From positions 1,798,001 to 1,862,000 of the forward strand of contig NZ_CP044523.1 of the NCBI RefSeq assembly GCF_008831545.1: a stretch of DNA of 64,000 nucleotides. The letters run 5' to 3'. Each line of letters starts with the position of its first letter. Position 1 is the stretch's first letter. The position numbers and the translations under genes were made by a program. Shown here piece by piece: positions 1 through 8,915 of the stretch. Origin of the DNA: Halorussus halophilus (GTDB taxonomy: Archaea; Halobacteriota; Halobacteria; Halobacteriales; Haladaptataceae). Under the pieces are notes generated by a model. It saw only the letters and a program-made list of their open reading frames with translations. It was not told the origin of the DNA and made no database searches.

Positions 1-88
1 CAACGGCGTTCGTCGTCGGATTCGCAGCGGGGGCCGTACACCCCGCGAGCAAGAGACAGAAGACGCAGACGATAGCGGTCCGTGACAC
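1..88 (-). CDS. Putative lipoprotein, N-terminal part only
   Basis: The minus strand reads GTG followed by a short hydrophobic stretch ending in the lipobox LLLAGC, then a Pro/Ala/Asn/Thr-rich start of a mature chain. An in-frame TGA lies two codons upstream, so GTG at 88 is the earliest possible start. The rest lies beyond the window edge. The lipobox suggests export and lipid anchoring to the outer face of the membrane. It follows purL on the same strand. Nothing about function can be said from about 29 codons. Confidence 0.6.
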   Translation of the reverse strand, partial: MSRTAIVCVFCLLLAGCTAPAANPTTNAV

Positions 89-142
89 GTTTCACCACGG
101 GGACCGCCGGAGCAAAGGAGTTGCGGTGACCGAAGTGAAAAG

Positions 143-2308
143 TCAGTCCAACTCGCGGGCGAGCGTCTCTCGAAGTCCGCCGATTTCGGCCGCGTCGTAG
201 ACTAGCGACTCGTCGCCGACCGAGAGTTCCAAGACGCCAGTGTCGTCGCTCTCGCCGAGTTCCGCGATTGGGGCGACGCCGTCGAACGCCGTGCGAACTG
301 CTTCAGGGTCGGTGGTCTCCACCACTGCGCGCCCTGGCGTCTCTGCGAAGAGCACTTCGATGCTCGAAACGTCCACCGTCGCACCCGCCTCCTCGGTGAC
401 CATCTCGGCGAGCGTGACCCCGAGGCCACCGTTGCTCACGTCGTGAACTGCGAGCGACGAGTCGAGGTTTGCGACTTCCGCGAGTGCCGCCACGACTTCG
501 CTCGCGTTTTCCGGGAGTTCGGGGAACTGGTCGCTCCCGCCCATCTGCGCGAGATACTCTGAACCGCCCAACTTCGCGCCGCCGTCGTCGCCGACGACGA
601 GCAGGGTACCGTCACCTGAGAGCGCGGCGGGCGGCGCATCGTACCCTTCTTTCGTGCCGGTCATCGCCAGCGTCGGCGTCGGCGGAATCGGCCCCGACGG
701 CGAGTCGTTGTACAGCGAGACGTTGCCACCGACGACGGGCACCGAGAGTTCCGAACACATGTCGGCCAGACCGTCTACGATTCCTTTGAAGCCGCCGTAC
801 ACGTCGGGTTTTTCGGGGTTGCCGCCGTTCAGGCAGTCCACTGCCGCGAGGGGTGTCGCGCCCTTCGCCGCGATGTTCGTCGCGTTTTCGAGTGCGACGG
901 CGCGAGCGCCGTCGTACGGCGCGGCAGTCGTCCAGTGCGGAATCGCGCCCGAAGAAAATGCGAGTCCGGTTTCAGCTTCTCTGAGCGCCAACACCGCCGA
1001 ATCGTCACCCGGGCCAGTCGCCGTGCGGACCTGCACTTCGTGGTCGTACTGTCGGTAGACCCACCGCTTACTCGCGCAGTTTGGACTGGCGACGACTGCT
1101 TCGAACGCCTCCCTGAGGTCGGCGTCGGGCAGGTCCGTCTCTTGTTCCTCCGGGTTCTCAGACGCTAAGTCGTTCATCGGCGCGCCTTCCCCAAGGAAGT
1201 AGGCGTCTACGTCTACGACAGTTTCACGACCTCCCGAGTCGCTTCTCTCCTCGGTCGGCTTTTCCGAGTCGTTCGCCTCGCTATCGAAGGTGCAAGTGTA
1301 GTTGCCCTCAGTGACTTCGCCGATGACCGAACAGCCGAGGTCGTACTTCTCGGCGATTGCCTCGACTGCTTCGACGTTCTCCGGCGTGACCTCGTAGCAC
1401 ATGCGCTCCTGCGATTCGGCGAGCAGGATTTCGAGCGCGTTCATGTTGGGTTCGCGCTGGTGGACGTCCTCCAATCGAATCTCACAGCCGAGACCGCCTT
1501 TGGCTATCATCTCCGAGGACGCGCCGCCAAGTCCGGCCGCGCCGAGGTCGCGGGCCGCCTCGATGAGGTCCTCGTCCAACAGTTCCTCGTTGGCTTCGAC
1601 GAGCAACTTCTCGGTGTAGGGGTCCCCAACCTGCACGGCGGGGCGGTCCTCCGTTTCGGCGTCTTCGCCCAAGTCCTCGCTAGCGAAACTCGCACCGCCG
1701 AGGCCATCGCGGCCCGTCGCGTTGCCCACGAGAACGAGTTTGTTGCCGACTTCCTTGGCGTCGGCAGTCACGAGGCGGTCTTCGGAGAGCAGTCCGACGC
1801 ACGCGACGTTGACGAGCGGGTTACCCTCGTAGTCCGGGTGGAACTCCGTGCTGCCCGTGACCGTCGGGACGCCAATCGAGTTGCCGTAGTCCGAGATGCC
1901 CTCCACGACGCCGTCTAGCAGGTAGCGCGAATGCTCCCTCTCGAAGTCGCCGAAGTACAGCGAGTCAGCCAGGGCGATTGGGTAGGCACCCATCGAGAGC
2001 GTGTCGCGGACGATGCCGCCGACGCCTGTCGCCGCGCCGTCGTAGGGGTCCACGAACGAGGGGTGATTGTGGCTCTCGATGCCCATCGTGATGTAAGTGC
2101 CGTCCGCGACTTCCACGACTGCCGCGTCGTCGCCCGGCCCGACGACGACCTGCTCGCCCTCCGAATCGAAGGCAGAGAGCAGGGGTCGAGACGAGCGGTA
2201 CGCACAGTGTTCGCTCCAGAGGTTTTCGAACAGCGCCGCCTCCGCCGGGGTCGGTTCCCGGTCGAGTTCGGCGACGACCAGTTCGCGGTCTTGCTCGGAG
2301 AGACTCAT
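143..2308 (-). CDS. purL: Phosphoribosylformylglycinamidine synthase subunit PurL
   Basis: At 721 residues this is the small-type PurL that works with separate PurS and PurQ subunits. It converts FGAR to FGAM with ATP and ammonia in de novo purine synthesis. The N-terminal segment [18 protein letters not shown], the ATP-site stretch [11 protein letters not shown] near residue 57, and the C-terminal [15 protein letters not shown] are typical PurL signatures. The two AIRS-like halves are complete. A TATA-like element 26-31 bp upstream of the ATG suggests a leaderless transcript. purS and purQ are not in the window; the downstream gene encodes a putative lipoprotein. Confidence 0.97.
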   Translation of the reverse strand: MSLSEQDRELVVAELDREPTPAEAALFENLWSEHCAYRSSRPLLSAFDSEGEQVVVGPGDDAAVVEVADGTYITMGIESHNHPSFVDPYDGAATGVGGIVRDTLSMGAYPIALADSLYFGDFEREHSRYLLDGVVEGISDYGNSIGVPTVTGSTEFHPDYEGNPLVNVACVGLLSEDRLVTADAKEVGNKLVLVGNATGRDGLGGASFASEDLGEDAETEDRPAVQVGDPYTEKLLVEANEELLDEDLIEAARDLGAAGLGGASSEMIAKGGLGCEIRLEDVHQREPNMNALEILLAESQERMCYEVTPENVEAVEAIAEKYDLGCSVIGEVTEGNYTCTFDSEANDSEKPTEERSDSGGRETVVDVDAYFLGEGAPMNDLASENPEEQETDLPDADLREAFEAVVASPNCASKRWVYRQYDHEVQVRTATGPGDDSAVLALREAETGLAFSSGAIPHWTTAAPYDGARAVALENATNIAAKGATPLAAVDCLNGGNPEKPDVYGGFKGIVDGLADMCSELSVPVVGGNVSLYNDSPSGPIPPTPTLAMTGTKEGYDAPPAALSGDGTLLVVGDDGGAKLGGSEYLAQMGGSDQFPELPENASEVVAALAEVANLDSSLAVHDVSNGGLGVTLAEMVTEEAGATVDVSSIEVLFAETPGRAVVETTDPEAVRTAFDGVAPIAELGESDDTGVLELSVGDESLVYDAAEIGGLRETLARELD

Positions 2309-2609
2309 TCACTCTTCTGTACAGACAGGGCAGATTAATGCCTTTCCATGTGCAGGGACGTGCATACCAACGAGGAGTCGTCCGAGTTCGGACGTTCCCG
2401 CGAGCGAGACGGTTTTTCCGGCATATTCAGTTCTGGATTCTGACACTATCTCCTCAAATCTGACACTTACTCCGTCCGACCTCGAACTAATAAATCTCAT
2501 GATGATATACAAAACTGGTGGCGAGGGAGTCTGCATCGGTGACGGGTAGCGCGCTGCTTAGACCGTACTATTTGCCAGAAGAAGCGCTCCGAACCGCAAT
2601 TCGGTACGA
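2309..2609. other. Intergenic region upstream of purL
   Basis: About 300 bp separate purL from the small membrane gene. It holds the purL promoter. A 75-codon minus-strand reading frame ends exactly at the base before the purL ATG, but its composition is unlike a haloarchaeal protein and I do not call it. Confidence 0.5.
2334..2339 (-). promoter_or_regulatory. TATA element of purL
   Basis: The hexamer ATTAAT lies 26-31 bp upstream of the purL ATG. This is the archaeal TATA spacing expected if transcription starts at or next to the start codon. Confidence 0.5.
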
Positions 2610-2816
2610 CTATCGGTTCCCAGTTGCGACGAGAACGAGACCGAAGACGACCCCGATTACGACGAGGACGAGACCGCTAATGCCGTAGAGTTCTGCTGGG
2701 CTGAGTCGAAACTGGTCGCCGTACTTAGCGATACCGGCGGAGAGGAGGAGCGTGACCCCGGAGCCAGTCAGTACTGTTGCGAGATCGAAGCCAGCCGGAT
2801 TACCGAAATCGGACAC
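2610..2816 (-). CDS. Small two-helix membrane protein
   Basis: The frame encodes about 68 residues from a GTG. There is one hydrophobic segment around VLTGSGVTLLLSAGIA and a second at the C-terminus, LVLVVIGVVFGLVLVATG, with a short polar loop containing KYGDQFRLSPAE between them. The open frame extends upstream to 3056, but that part has no coherent composition and would overlap the divergent PHP gene, so I chose the shorter start. Function is unknown. The start is uncertain. Confidence 0.5.
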   Translation of the reverse strand: MSDFGNPAGFDLATVLTGSGVTLLLSAGIAKYGDQFRLSPAELYGISGLVLVVIGVVFGLVLVATGNR

Positions 2817-3065
2817 GTCACGTGATATTCCGTGAAAACAAATAGCACTGACGGCTACAAACGAAAGTCCCCTTTCAAACGAGCCGTGACAGACGACACT
2901 GAGGATGCTTGCGGAGGTTGGACAAGCGCCAGCCACGCGCGTCCGGAACGGTTGTAGTCGCCGTGGAGCGCGTCCGGACCGTGGCGGACGGCGCTCGGCA
3001 ATGGGTTCGTTGGCCATCCATTTCGTACCGAGTCGCTTTTGCCGCCGCCATGCCAACGTCCGCCT

Positions 3066-3749
3066 GTGCTATCGGTCGAGTTACACGCCCACTCGTCGCT
3101 CTCCTACGACGGTCGGGACCCCATAGACCTCCTGCTCCAGCAGGCGGAGGCCGTCGGGTTGGACGCCGTCGCGGTCACCGACCACGACGAGATAGACGCC
3201 AGCCTCGAAGCCGCAGAGAAGGCCCCGGAGTACGGGCTGGTCGGACTCCCCGGCATGGAAATCAGTACGACGGCGGGTCACGTCCTCGCGCTCGGTATCG
3301 AGGAACGCATCCCCGCCGGACTGTCCTTCGACGAGACGCTCGACCGAATCGCCGATGCGGGCGGCGTCGCAGTCGTTCCCCACCCGTTCCAGAAGTCCCG
3401 CAGTGGCGTGATGGCGAACATTACCGGATCGCAACTCGCCCAGGCAGACGCCATCGAGGTGTACAACTCGCGCCTACTCACGGGCCGCGGTAACCGGAAG
3501 GCAGAACAGTTCGCCGAGCGCCACGACCTGCCGAAGACGGCGGGCAGTGACGCCCACATCAGCGAGATGGTTGGGCAAGCAGTCACGCGAATCGACGCCG
3601 AGGAGCGAACGACGGAGGGGATTCTCGACGCGGTCCTCGACGGCCGGACGAGCGTCGAAGGAAAACGCACGCCGTGGCGAATCAGCTTCCGACAGGCGGC
3701 GGGCGGTGCGAAACGCCGGGTCAAGAATCGACTCGGCGACATGCTGTGA
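3066..3749 (+). CDS. PHP domain phosphoesterase
   Basis: The protein shows the metal-binding motifs of the PHP family in order: ELHAHSSLSYDG at the N-terminus, VTDHDEIDA, VVPHPFQ and AGSDAHI. Such proteins are usually metal-dependent phosphoesterases; the substrate here is unknown. GTG at 3066 is preferred over a TTG at 3039 because the family begins a few residues before the ELHAHS motif. The stop overlaps the GTG of the next gene by four bases, so the two are probably translationally coupled. Confidence 0.85.
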   Translation: MLSVELHAHSSLSYDGRDPIDLLLQQAEAVGLDAVAVTDHDEIDASLEAAEKAPEYGLVGLPGMEISTTAGHVLALGIEERIPAGLSFDETLDRIADAGGVAVVPHPFQKSRSGVMANITGSQLAQADAIEVYNSRLLTGRGNRKAEQFAERHDLPKTAGSDAHISEMVGQAVTRIDAEERTTEGILDAVLDGRTSVEGKRTPWRISFRQAAGGAKRRVKNRLGDML

Positions 3750-4861
3750 TTCGCGGCGCGTCGGTCGAACACGTCGCCTCGGCCGTCGCCGACGGTGACG
3801 CGCTATCTGGAACTACTGGCTTCGCTGGCCGACTGCCCGACGGCCGACTCGTCCGGGACGTACTCGGCAGGCAACCGCTCTTCTACGACCGCGACGACGC
3901 AGCAGCGTGGAGTTTCGACCCGTCGGACCTCGATACTCCCGAGTCGGTTCCGGCGGGACACGTGTGCCCGGCGGGCGCTTCGGACGCGCCCGCCGAGGAG
4001 TTCGAGCAGATTTTCTCACTCCCAGACCCCGCTCTGTTCGAAGACGACCGTCGAGCAGTCACGGAACTCCGTGACGCACTCGCGGCGAGTTTAGATGTAA
4101 CAGCAAGCGACTCGCTCGCGGTCGCGTTTTCTGGCGGTGTGGATTCGGCAGTCGTCGCCAGCGCGTTCGACGCACCGCTGTACGTCGTCGGCTTCCCGGA
4201 GAGTCACGACGTTGCGGCCGCGCGGCAGGCCGCACGACTGATGGACAGAGAGTTGGACGTTATCGAACTCTCGCTGTCGGACGTGGAAGACGCAGTTCCG
4301 GAAGTCGCGCGCGAGACGAATCGAACGAACGCGATGGACGTGAGCATCGCACTCCCGCTGTTCCTTGCCGGAAAGCGCGCGGCCGAAGACGGCTACGACC
4401 GACTCGCCGTCGGACAGGGCGCAGACGAGTTGTTCGGTGGCTACGCGAAGGTCGCTCGTGCGCCAGAAGACCCCCGCGTCGAAGCGGACACGGTTCGCGG
4501 TGCGGCCCGCGAAGTCGTCGGCACGCTCCCTGCCCAACTAGAGCGCGACGTGCTGGCACTGCGCGGCGCTGGCGTCGAACCGGTCGCACCATTGCTGGAC
4601 GACCAGGTAGTGCGTGTGGCGCTCCGATTGCCGGGCGAGTTGCTGGTCGATTCCCGCGGTGAGAGAAAGAAGGCACTCCGACTGGCGGCCCGCGAGTTCG
4701 TCCCCGACCCCGTGGCGTTCCGCGAGAAGAAGGCTGTCCAGTACGGGAGTCTCGTGAGTCGGGAACTCGATAGATTGGCTCGGCAGGCCGGGTTCAAGCG
4801 TCGGATGGACGACCACGTCTCGCAGTACGTGGCCTCGCAGGTGGGTTCTGTCGATTCTTAA
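3746..4861 (+). CDS. Asparagine synthetase-like ATP-pyrophosphatase
   Basis: The protein has about 371 residues. The PP-loop AVAFSGGVDSAVVA lies near residue 125 and GQGADELFGGYAKV near residue 235, both typical of the asparagine synthetase C-terminal domain. The N-terminal portion is short, with no N-terminal Cys2 glutaminase nucleophile, so it is unlikely to hydrolyse glutamine as AsnB does. It could be an ammonia-dependent amidating enzyme or another adenylating member of the family. The start GTG overlaps the PHP stop (GTGA). Its stop overlaps the convergent downstream gene by four bases. Confidence 0.8.
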   Translation: MIRGASVEHVASAVADGDALSGTTGFAGRLPDGRLVRDVLGRQPLFYDRDDAAAWSFDPSDLDTPESVPAGHVCPAGASDAPAEEFEQIFSLPDPALFEDDRRAVTELRDALAASLDVTASDSLAVAFSGGVDSAVVASAFDAPLYVVGFPESHDVAAARQAARLMDRELDVIELSLSDVEDAVPEVARETNRTNAMDVSIALPLFLAGKRAAEDGYDRLAVGQGADELFGGYAKVARAPEDPRVEADTVRGAAREVVGTLPAQLERDVLALRGAGVEPVAPLLDDQVVRVALRLPGELLVDSRGERKKALRLAAREFVPDPVAFREKKAVQYGSLVSRELDRLARQAGFKRRMDDHVSQYVASQVGSVDS

Positions 4862-5352
4862 TCGTCCGCGCCGGCGACGAGTTTCCGGAGTTCGGGAGCG
4901 ACGTCCTCGGAGGTGACGAAAGTGAGTCGCTGGCGCTCGTTGTCGATGACGAGCGTCGTTTCGTAGTGGTCCGTGCCGAACGAGTCGCCGACCGTACTTC
5001 CGACGCCGAGGAGCATTAGCGAGAGGACGATAAGTCCGAGTCCATCGACGAAATCTCGCGTCGTGACGACGAGTCCGACGAACAGGCCGACAGCGCCCGA
5101 CGCGCCGAACGCGAGGGTGAGTCCTGGCCCGCTCCCCGACCGCTCGCACTCGATGGCGCGGACGTGGTCGTACTCGACGGTCACCGTTCGAGACCCGTTC
5201 GAGAGGAGCAAGCGACGCTCCGTGGCGGCGAACTCGATGGGCGAGTCGCGGGGGTCCTCGCGCGTACCTGCCCACCGTACGTCGGAGGCTTCCCACGAGA
5301 GTGCCGATTGCTCGCCAGCACGCAGTACGTCCTCGAATCCGCCGAGGCTCAT
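4858..5352 (-). CDS. Membrane protein with PH-like domain, unknown function
   Basis: About 164 residues. The N-terminal half is soluble, with beta-rich stretches such as SPIEFAATERRLLLSNGSR and TVTVEYDHVRAIE resembling bacterial PH-like folds. Two hydrophobic segments follow (GAVGLFVGLVV and GLGLIVLSLMLLGVG), then a second soluble stretch. ATG at 5352 is chosen because a TATA element sits 27-33 bp upstream; the open frame continues 21 codons further without protein-like sequence. It is convergent with, and overlaps by four bases, the asparagine-synthetase-like gene. Confidence 0.7.
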   Translation of the reverse strand: MSLGGFEDVLRAGEQSALSWEASDVRWAGTREDPRDSPIEFAATERRLLLSNGSRTVTVEYDHVRAIECERSGSGPGLTLAFGASGAVGLFVGLVVTTRDFVDGLGLIVLSLMLLGVGSTVGDSFGTDHYETTLVIDNERQRLTFVTSEDVAPELRKLVAGADD

Positions 5353-5378
5353 GTTGGTAACGTATTGACACCCGTGGA

Positions 5379-5385
5379 TAATTAA
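5379..5385 (-). promoter_or_regulatory. TATA element
   Basis: TTAATTA on the minus strand lies 27-33 bp upstream of the ATG at 5352. It supports that start and a leaderless transcript. Confidence 0.5.
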
Positions 5386-5460
5386 GCTTCTCAGAGTATA
5401 AAATAGCGTGTTCAATTGAAAATCGTTCGTGGGTAGTCGTCAGTCGATACGGCCTCTTGC

Positions 5461-5934
5461 TCAGCGCGACTCGACGCGTTCGATAGCCTCTTTGCCGAGT
5501 TGGACGACTTCGGTCGCCAGTTCCTCGCGGGCGTCCAGTTCGTCGGCGGTGAGCCACCTCCACGCAGACGCACCTTTCTCGCCGTCTTCCGGGTCGATTG
5601 CTCGGTTCTCGGCTTCGGCGTAGTAGATGAAATCGATGTGCTGGTGGCCGACATCGCCGTCTGGGTACACGTCGATGTCGAACAGCATCGTGTGTTCGGC
5701 AGGCGGGAGTTCTCGTCCGGCGTCGGCGACTACGCTCGTCTCCGGTTCGAGCAGTTCTACGTCGAGACCAGTCTCTTCGCGAACTTCACGTTCGGCGGCT
5801 TCGCGGGGGAGTTCATCCCGGTCTACGTGCCCACCGGGCGCGAGCCACATGTCGAGTCGGTCGTGGTGGTGCAGGGCGAGCGCGCCGCTCTCGACGACGT
5901 ACGTCGTCGCGGTGAAGTGGCGAGTGGTTTCCAT
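5461..5934 (-). CDS. Nudix hydrolase
   Basis: The 157-residue protein carries a complete Nudix box, starting GGHVDRDELPREAAERE and ending VREETGL, around residues 34-57, with all the glutamates needed for metal binding. It should cleave a nucleoside diphosphate linked to some other moiety; the substrate cannot be read from the sequence. A WRWL motif and acidic C-terminal helix follow. It is divergent from the DUF1801-like gene across about 180 bp. Confidence 0.9.
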   Translation of the reverse strand: METTRHFTATTYVVESGALALHHHDRLDMWLAPGGHVDRDELPREAAEREVREETGLDVELLEPETSVVADAGRELPPAEHTMLFDIDVYPDGDVGHQHIDFIYYAEAENRAIDPEDGEKGASAWRWLTADELDAREELATEVVQLGKEAIERVESR

Positions 5935-6113
5935 GTGTGTCCACAGTCATTCGGTCGATTTTGGCGTTCCGACTTTAACTAGCGTCGCGCCAGAAACTAA
6001 TCGCACATCCTCGATACCCGTATCGTCTGTTGACACCACCGGAAACGGCTGAAATCGGCGTTCTGTGAACCACAAGAATTTTGATACCCTCACACCGCGT
6101 ATTGGACCTGACT

Positions 6114-6920
6114 ATGAGCGCATCCGGGTCACTGACCGTCCAGCGGGTCTCCGAACTCGTGATGGCGAACCGAACAATCAGAGCACCCTACTACCAAGCC
6201 GACCACGACGAGGGAGTTCGTTTCACGGACTTGGAGAAGGGACTCCAATGGGGTGCCGACGCTATTCCAGCCCTGTTGGGTCTCTTTCGAGTCGAGCGAG
6301 ACACCCGTGACGACCATCCCGACGGCTGGGTAGGCTTCGCTCGTCACTGGCGAGGAGATACGTTGCGGGTGGACTTCGACCTGTTTTCTGGACCCGAAGA
6401 GCCAGACTCAGTCTTGGTCGTGACCGCGATTTCAGGCCGAGCGGGCGAGGAGACCATCGTGGACGAGGACTTCGGGGAAATCGAGTTGACCGACGAGGTT
6501 CCGACGCAGGAGGAGTGGGAAGTACGGAGCAAACGGTACCAAGCGGCACGGAGGAAGGACGACACCGATGGCTCGACGGCGGTGAAGGCGTACGTTGCGG
6601 CGTTACCGGGTTGGAAGAGTGAGGTTGCGACACAGTTCGACGAGATTATTCAACGAGAAGTGCCCGACGTGCGCCGCGCCGTGAAGTATCACCAGCCGTT
6701 CTATGGCGTCGAAGACGGAGGCTGGTTCGCGTCGTTCAGTGCGTTCAAGAACCACGTGAAACTGTCCTTCGTGTGTGACGCCTACCTCGAACCCGAACCG
6801 CCGAGCGGGACTGGACCGGAGAGACAAGCCTTGGACGTGAAAGAGACGGACACGCTGGACGAGGAGCAGGTCGCTTCCTGGGTCCGACAGGCCGCCGATA
6901 ATCCCGGGATGGGCTGGTGA
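6114..6920 (+). CDS. DUF1801-domain protein with unrecognised N-terminal half
   Basis: The C-terminal part (about residues 155-245) contains WKSEVATQFDEIIQREVPDV, AVKYHQPFYG and WFASFSAFKNHVKLSF. These are the hallmarks of the DUF1801/YdhG iron-chaperone-like fold. The first 140 residues, starting SLTVQRVSELVMANRTIRAP, are soluble and not recognised, so this may be a fusion. ATG at 6114 is used; a TTG 33 bp upstream is also in frame. Function unknown. Confidence 0.7.
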   Translation: MSASGSLTVQRVSELVMANRTIRAPYYQADHDEGVRFTDLEKGLQWGADAIPALLGLFRVERDTRDDHPDGWVGFARHWRGDTLRVDFDLFSGPEEPDSVLVVTAISGRAGEETIVDEDFGEIELTDEVPTQEEWEVRSKRYQAARRKDDTDGSTAVKAYVAALPGWKSEVATQFDEIIQREVPDVRRAVKYHQPFYGVEDGGWFASFSAFKNHVKLSFVCDAYLEPEPPSGTGPERQALDVKETDTLDEEQVASWVRQAADNPGMGW

Positions 6921-6961
6921 GGAAATCCGAGACGTTCGGATGACCTCCAGCCAGTCACACG

Positions 6962-7066
6962 TCAATCGATACGCCGTATCGCAACTGTCGCGGCCGCGAT
7001 AGAGAGAACCGTCATCAGCGCCAGCGCGCCCATCGCAAGCCACGCGTCTTCGGCGGTTCCCGTCAC
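6962..7066 (-). CDS. 34-residue single-helix membrane peptide coupled to the MFS gene
   Basis: The GTG start overlaps the stop codon of the MFS transporter as GTGA. The frame has a short acidic N-terminus (TGTAEDAW), then one hydrophobic helix (LAMGALALMTVLSIAAATVA), then a positively charged end (IRRID). This inside-positive, one-helix layout and the four-base overlap suggest a real accessory peptide, possibly of the transporter. It is too short for a homology judgement. Confidence 0.45.
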   Translation of the reverse strand: MTGTAEDAWLAMGALALMTVLSIAAATVAIRRID

Positions 7067-8778
7067 TCGCCAGTCGAGACCGTCTCTTCATCATTAGCCG
7101 TCGCTGTCGGTTCCGACGTATCCCCCCGTTGGAATTTCGTCAGTGGGAGGAAACTCGACACGAAGATTGTCACCAAGACGAACAGCACGAGGATTACCAG
7201 CACGCTCTTCTGGGCCGTCAACATCGCGTTCTGAACGGCTTCGGTAATCTGGCGTTGGGTCGCAGGTGGAAGCCCGTTCACGAACGCCTCCTGTTGTGCT
7301 TGGGTCGTCGTCTCCGTCGCATCTTGGAGACGAACGGCGAGTTGTCGCCGAGCGTCCGCCGCGAGCGTCGTACCACTCGTGAGGCGGGTGACGCTAGCGA
7401 CGACGCTCCCGTAGAACCGCGACAGCAGGACAGAACCGGCCACTGCCGTCCCGAACGCGTAGCCCAGTTGACTCAGTGAGTTGATGACGCCCGACGAGAC
7501 GGCCGATTCGGACTCGGGCACGGCCGACATCGATAAATCGACCACTTGCCCGGTGAACAGTCCGAGACCGATGCCGATGACCGACATCGGCAGGACCAGT
7601 TTAGAGACAGTCAAGTCGAGTCCGATACGGCCGGTCAGCAGTAGCATTCCGACGCCGATGAGTACGAGTCCCAACTGGATGATGTGCTTCTGAGCGACGT
7701 ACTGCCGCCAACCGGTCGAGACCACTGCCAATACGAGCGTGGTCACGGAGAACGGCAGTAGTGCGACACCGCTTTCGAACGCCGAAAACTCCAGTGCTGA
7801 CTGGAGAAACACTGGAACCGTGAACATGAACCCGGCGAGGAACAACGACTCGCTGGCGAACGTCGAGATGCCCGCCGCGAACGTTCGATTCTGCAAGACT
7901 GTTGGAGGGACTAGCACAGGTCGGTCGGCACGCTCCTGTCGGAGTTCCCACTGCACGAACGCGAAGAGGACTACGATTCCGACCCCGATGCACCAAATCG
8001 CTGGCGAGAGGCCGAGCGGCTGAATTTGGGTCCCGCCGACGACGAACGGCCGAAGCGGGCGAATCCACCCGTAGTGCCCGGCGAGCAACGACCCGCCGAT
8101 GATGCCGACGACTCCGAGAATCGACAGTATCGTCCCGCCAGCGTCGAACGCGATGGTCTCGTCGTTCGGCTTCGATTCCAGATACCGGAGCGCCAATACG
8201 ACGATTACGAACACGACGAGGAGTTCGCCGAGCAAGCCCCAGCGCCAGCTTCCGTAGGTCGTGAGGGTTCCACCGACCATCGGTCCGACGGCGACCCCGA
8301 CGGCCGTCACGCCCCCGATGGCCCCGAAGGCTTTCGCCCGGTTGGTTCCAGCGTAGTTCTCCACGACGATAGAGTAGGTAATCGGCAACAGGAGAGCGGC
8401 CGCGACGCCTTCGATGAGTGACCAACCGAGAAAGAGGACAGCGAAGTTCCAGCTGATGCCTGCCAGAAAGGTCCCGACGCTGTAGACGGCGAGCGTGACG
8501 AGGAGGAGTCGCCTGGAATCGAGGGCCGCTCTGAGGCTTCCGCCGGGAATGATGAGTGCGGCCATCACCATCGAATACACGGCGATAGCTCCTTGCAGCG
8601 AACTGACCGTGGTGTTCAAGTCCTCGACGATGGACGGCACGGCGACGTTCATCATCGACGAGTCGAGTACCCCGAGGAACATGCTCATCGACGCGATGAC
8701 TGCGGGTCCCCAGAACCGAACGCTCGACTGCGTTCGCGTGTCTCCCGGTTGCGTTTCCCCCGACTCCGGGTTACTCAT
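7063..8778 (-). CDS. MFS drug:proton antiporter, DHA2 (14-TM) type
   Basis: The 571-residue protein begins with a short polar tail, then MFLGVLDSSMMNVAVPSI, the conserved first helix of DHA2 exporters. Further regularly spaced hydrophobic segments give about 14 helices, and a loop of roughly 60 polar residues precedes the last helix. GAIGGVTAVGVAVGPMVGG fits motif C of antiporters. It should export hydrophobic compounds using the proton gradient; the substrate is unknown. A 34-codon ORF is coupled to its stop. No adjacent regulator is evident. Confidence 0.88.
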   Translation of the reverse strand: MSNPESGETQPGDTRTQSSVRFWGPAVIASMSMFLGVLDSSMMNVAVPSIVEDLNTTVSSLQGAIAVYSMVMAALIIPGGSLRAALDSRRLLLVTLAVYSVGTFLAGISWNFAVLFLGWSLIEGVAAALLLPITYSIVVENYAGTNRAKAFGAIGGVTAVGVAVGPMVGGTLTTYGSWRWGLLGELLVVFVIVVLALRYLESKPNDETIAFDAGGTILSILGVVGIIGGSLLAGHYGWIRPLRPFVVGGTQIQPLGLSPAIWCIGVGIVVLFAFVQWELRQERADRPVLVPPTVLQNRTFAAGISTFASESLFLAGFMFTVPVFLQSALEFSAFESGVALLPFSVTTLVLAVVSTGWRQYVAQKHIIQLGLVLIGVGMLLLTGRIGLDLTVSKLVLPMSVIGIGLGLFTGQVVDLSMSAVPESESAVSSGVINSLSQLGYAFGTAVAGSVLLSRFYGSVVASVTRLTSGTTLAADARRQLAVRLQDATETTTQAQQEAFVNGLPPATQRQITEAVQNAMLTAQKSVLVILVLFVLVTIFVSSFLPLTKFQRGDTSEPTATANDEETVSTGE

Positions 8779-8915
8779 GAACCGGAGGTTCTACGACACG
8801 GAACCACTAATACGTATCTTCGGTGGCTCTTCCGTAATCAGCGATACTCTCGGCGAGCGACCTCGCCGGTTCGAGAGTTTGCCGAGCAATTCGGAGGCGC
8901 GGTAGCGACGGAAAA

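Noticed and set aside
2309-2536. 75-codon frame ending just before purL
   Set aside because: No haloarchaeal composition or motif beyond a single CPVC; the purL promoter lies within it.
4538-5563. 341-codon minus-strand frame
   Set aside because: It spans the ends of two well-supported genes and translates to arginine-rich sequence.
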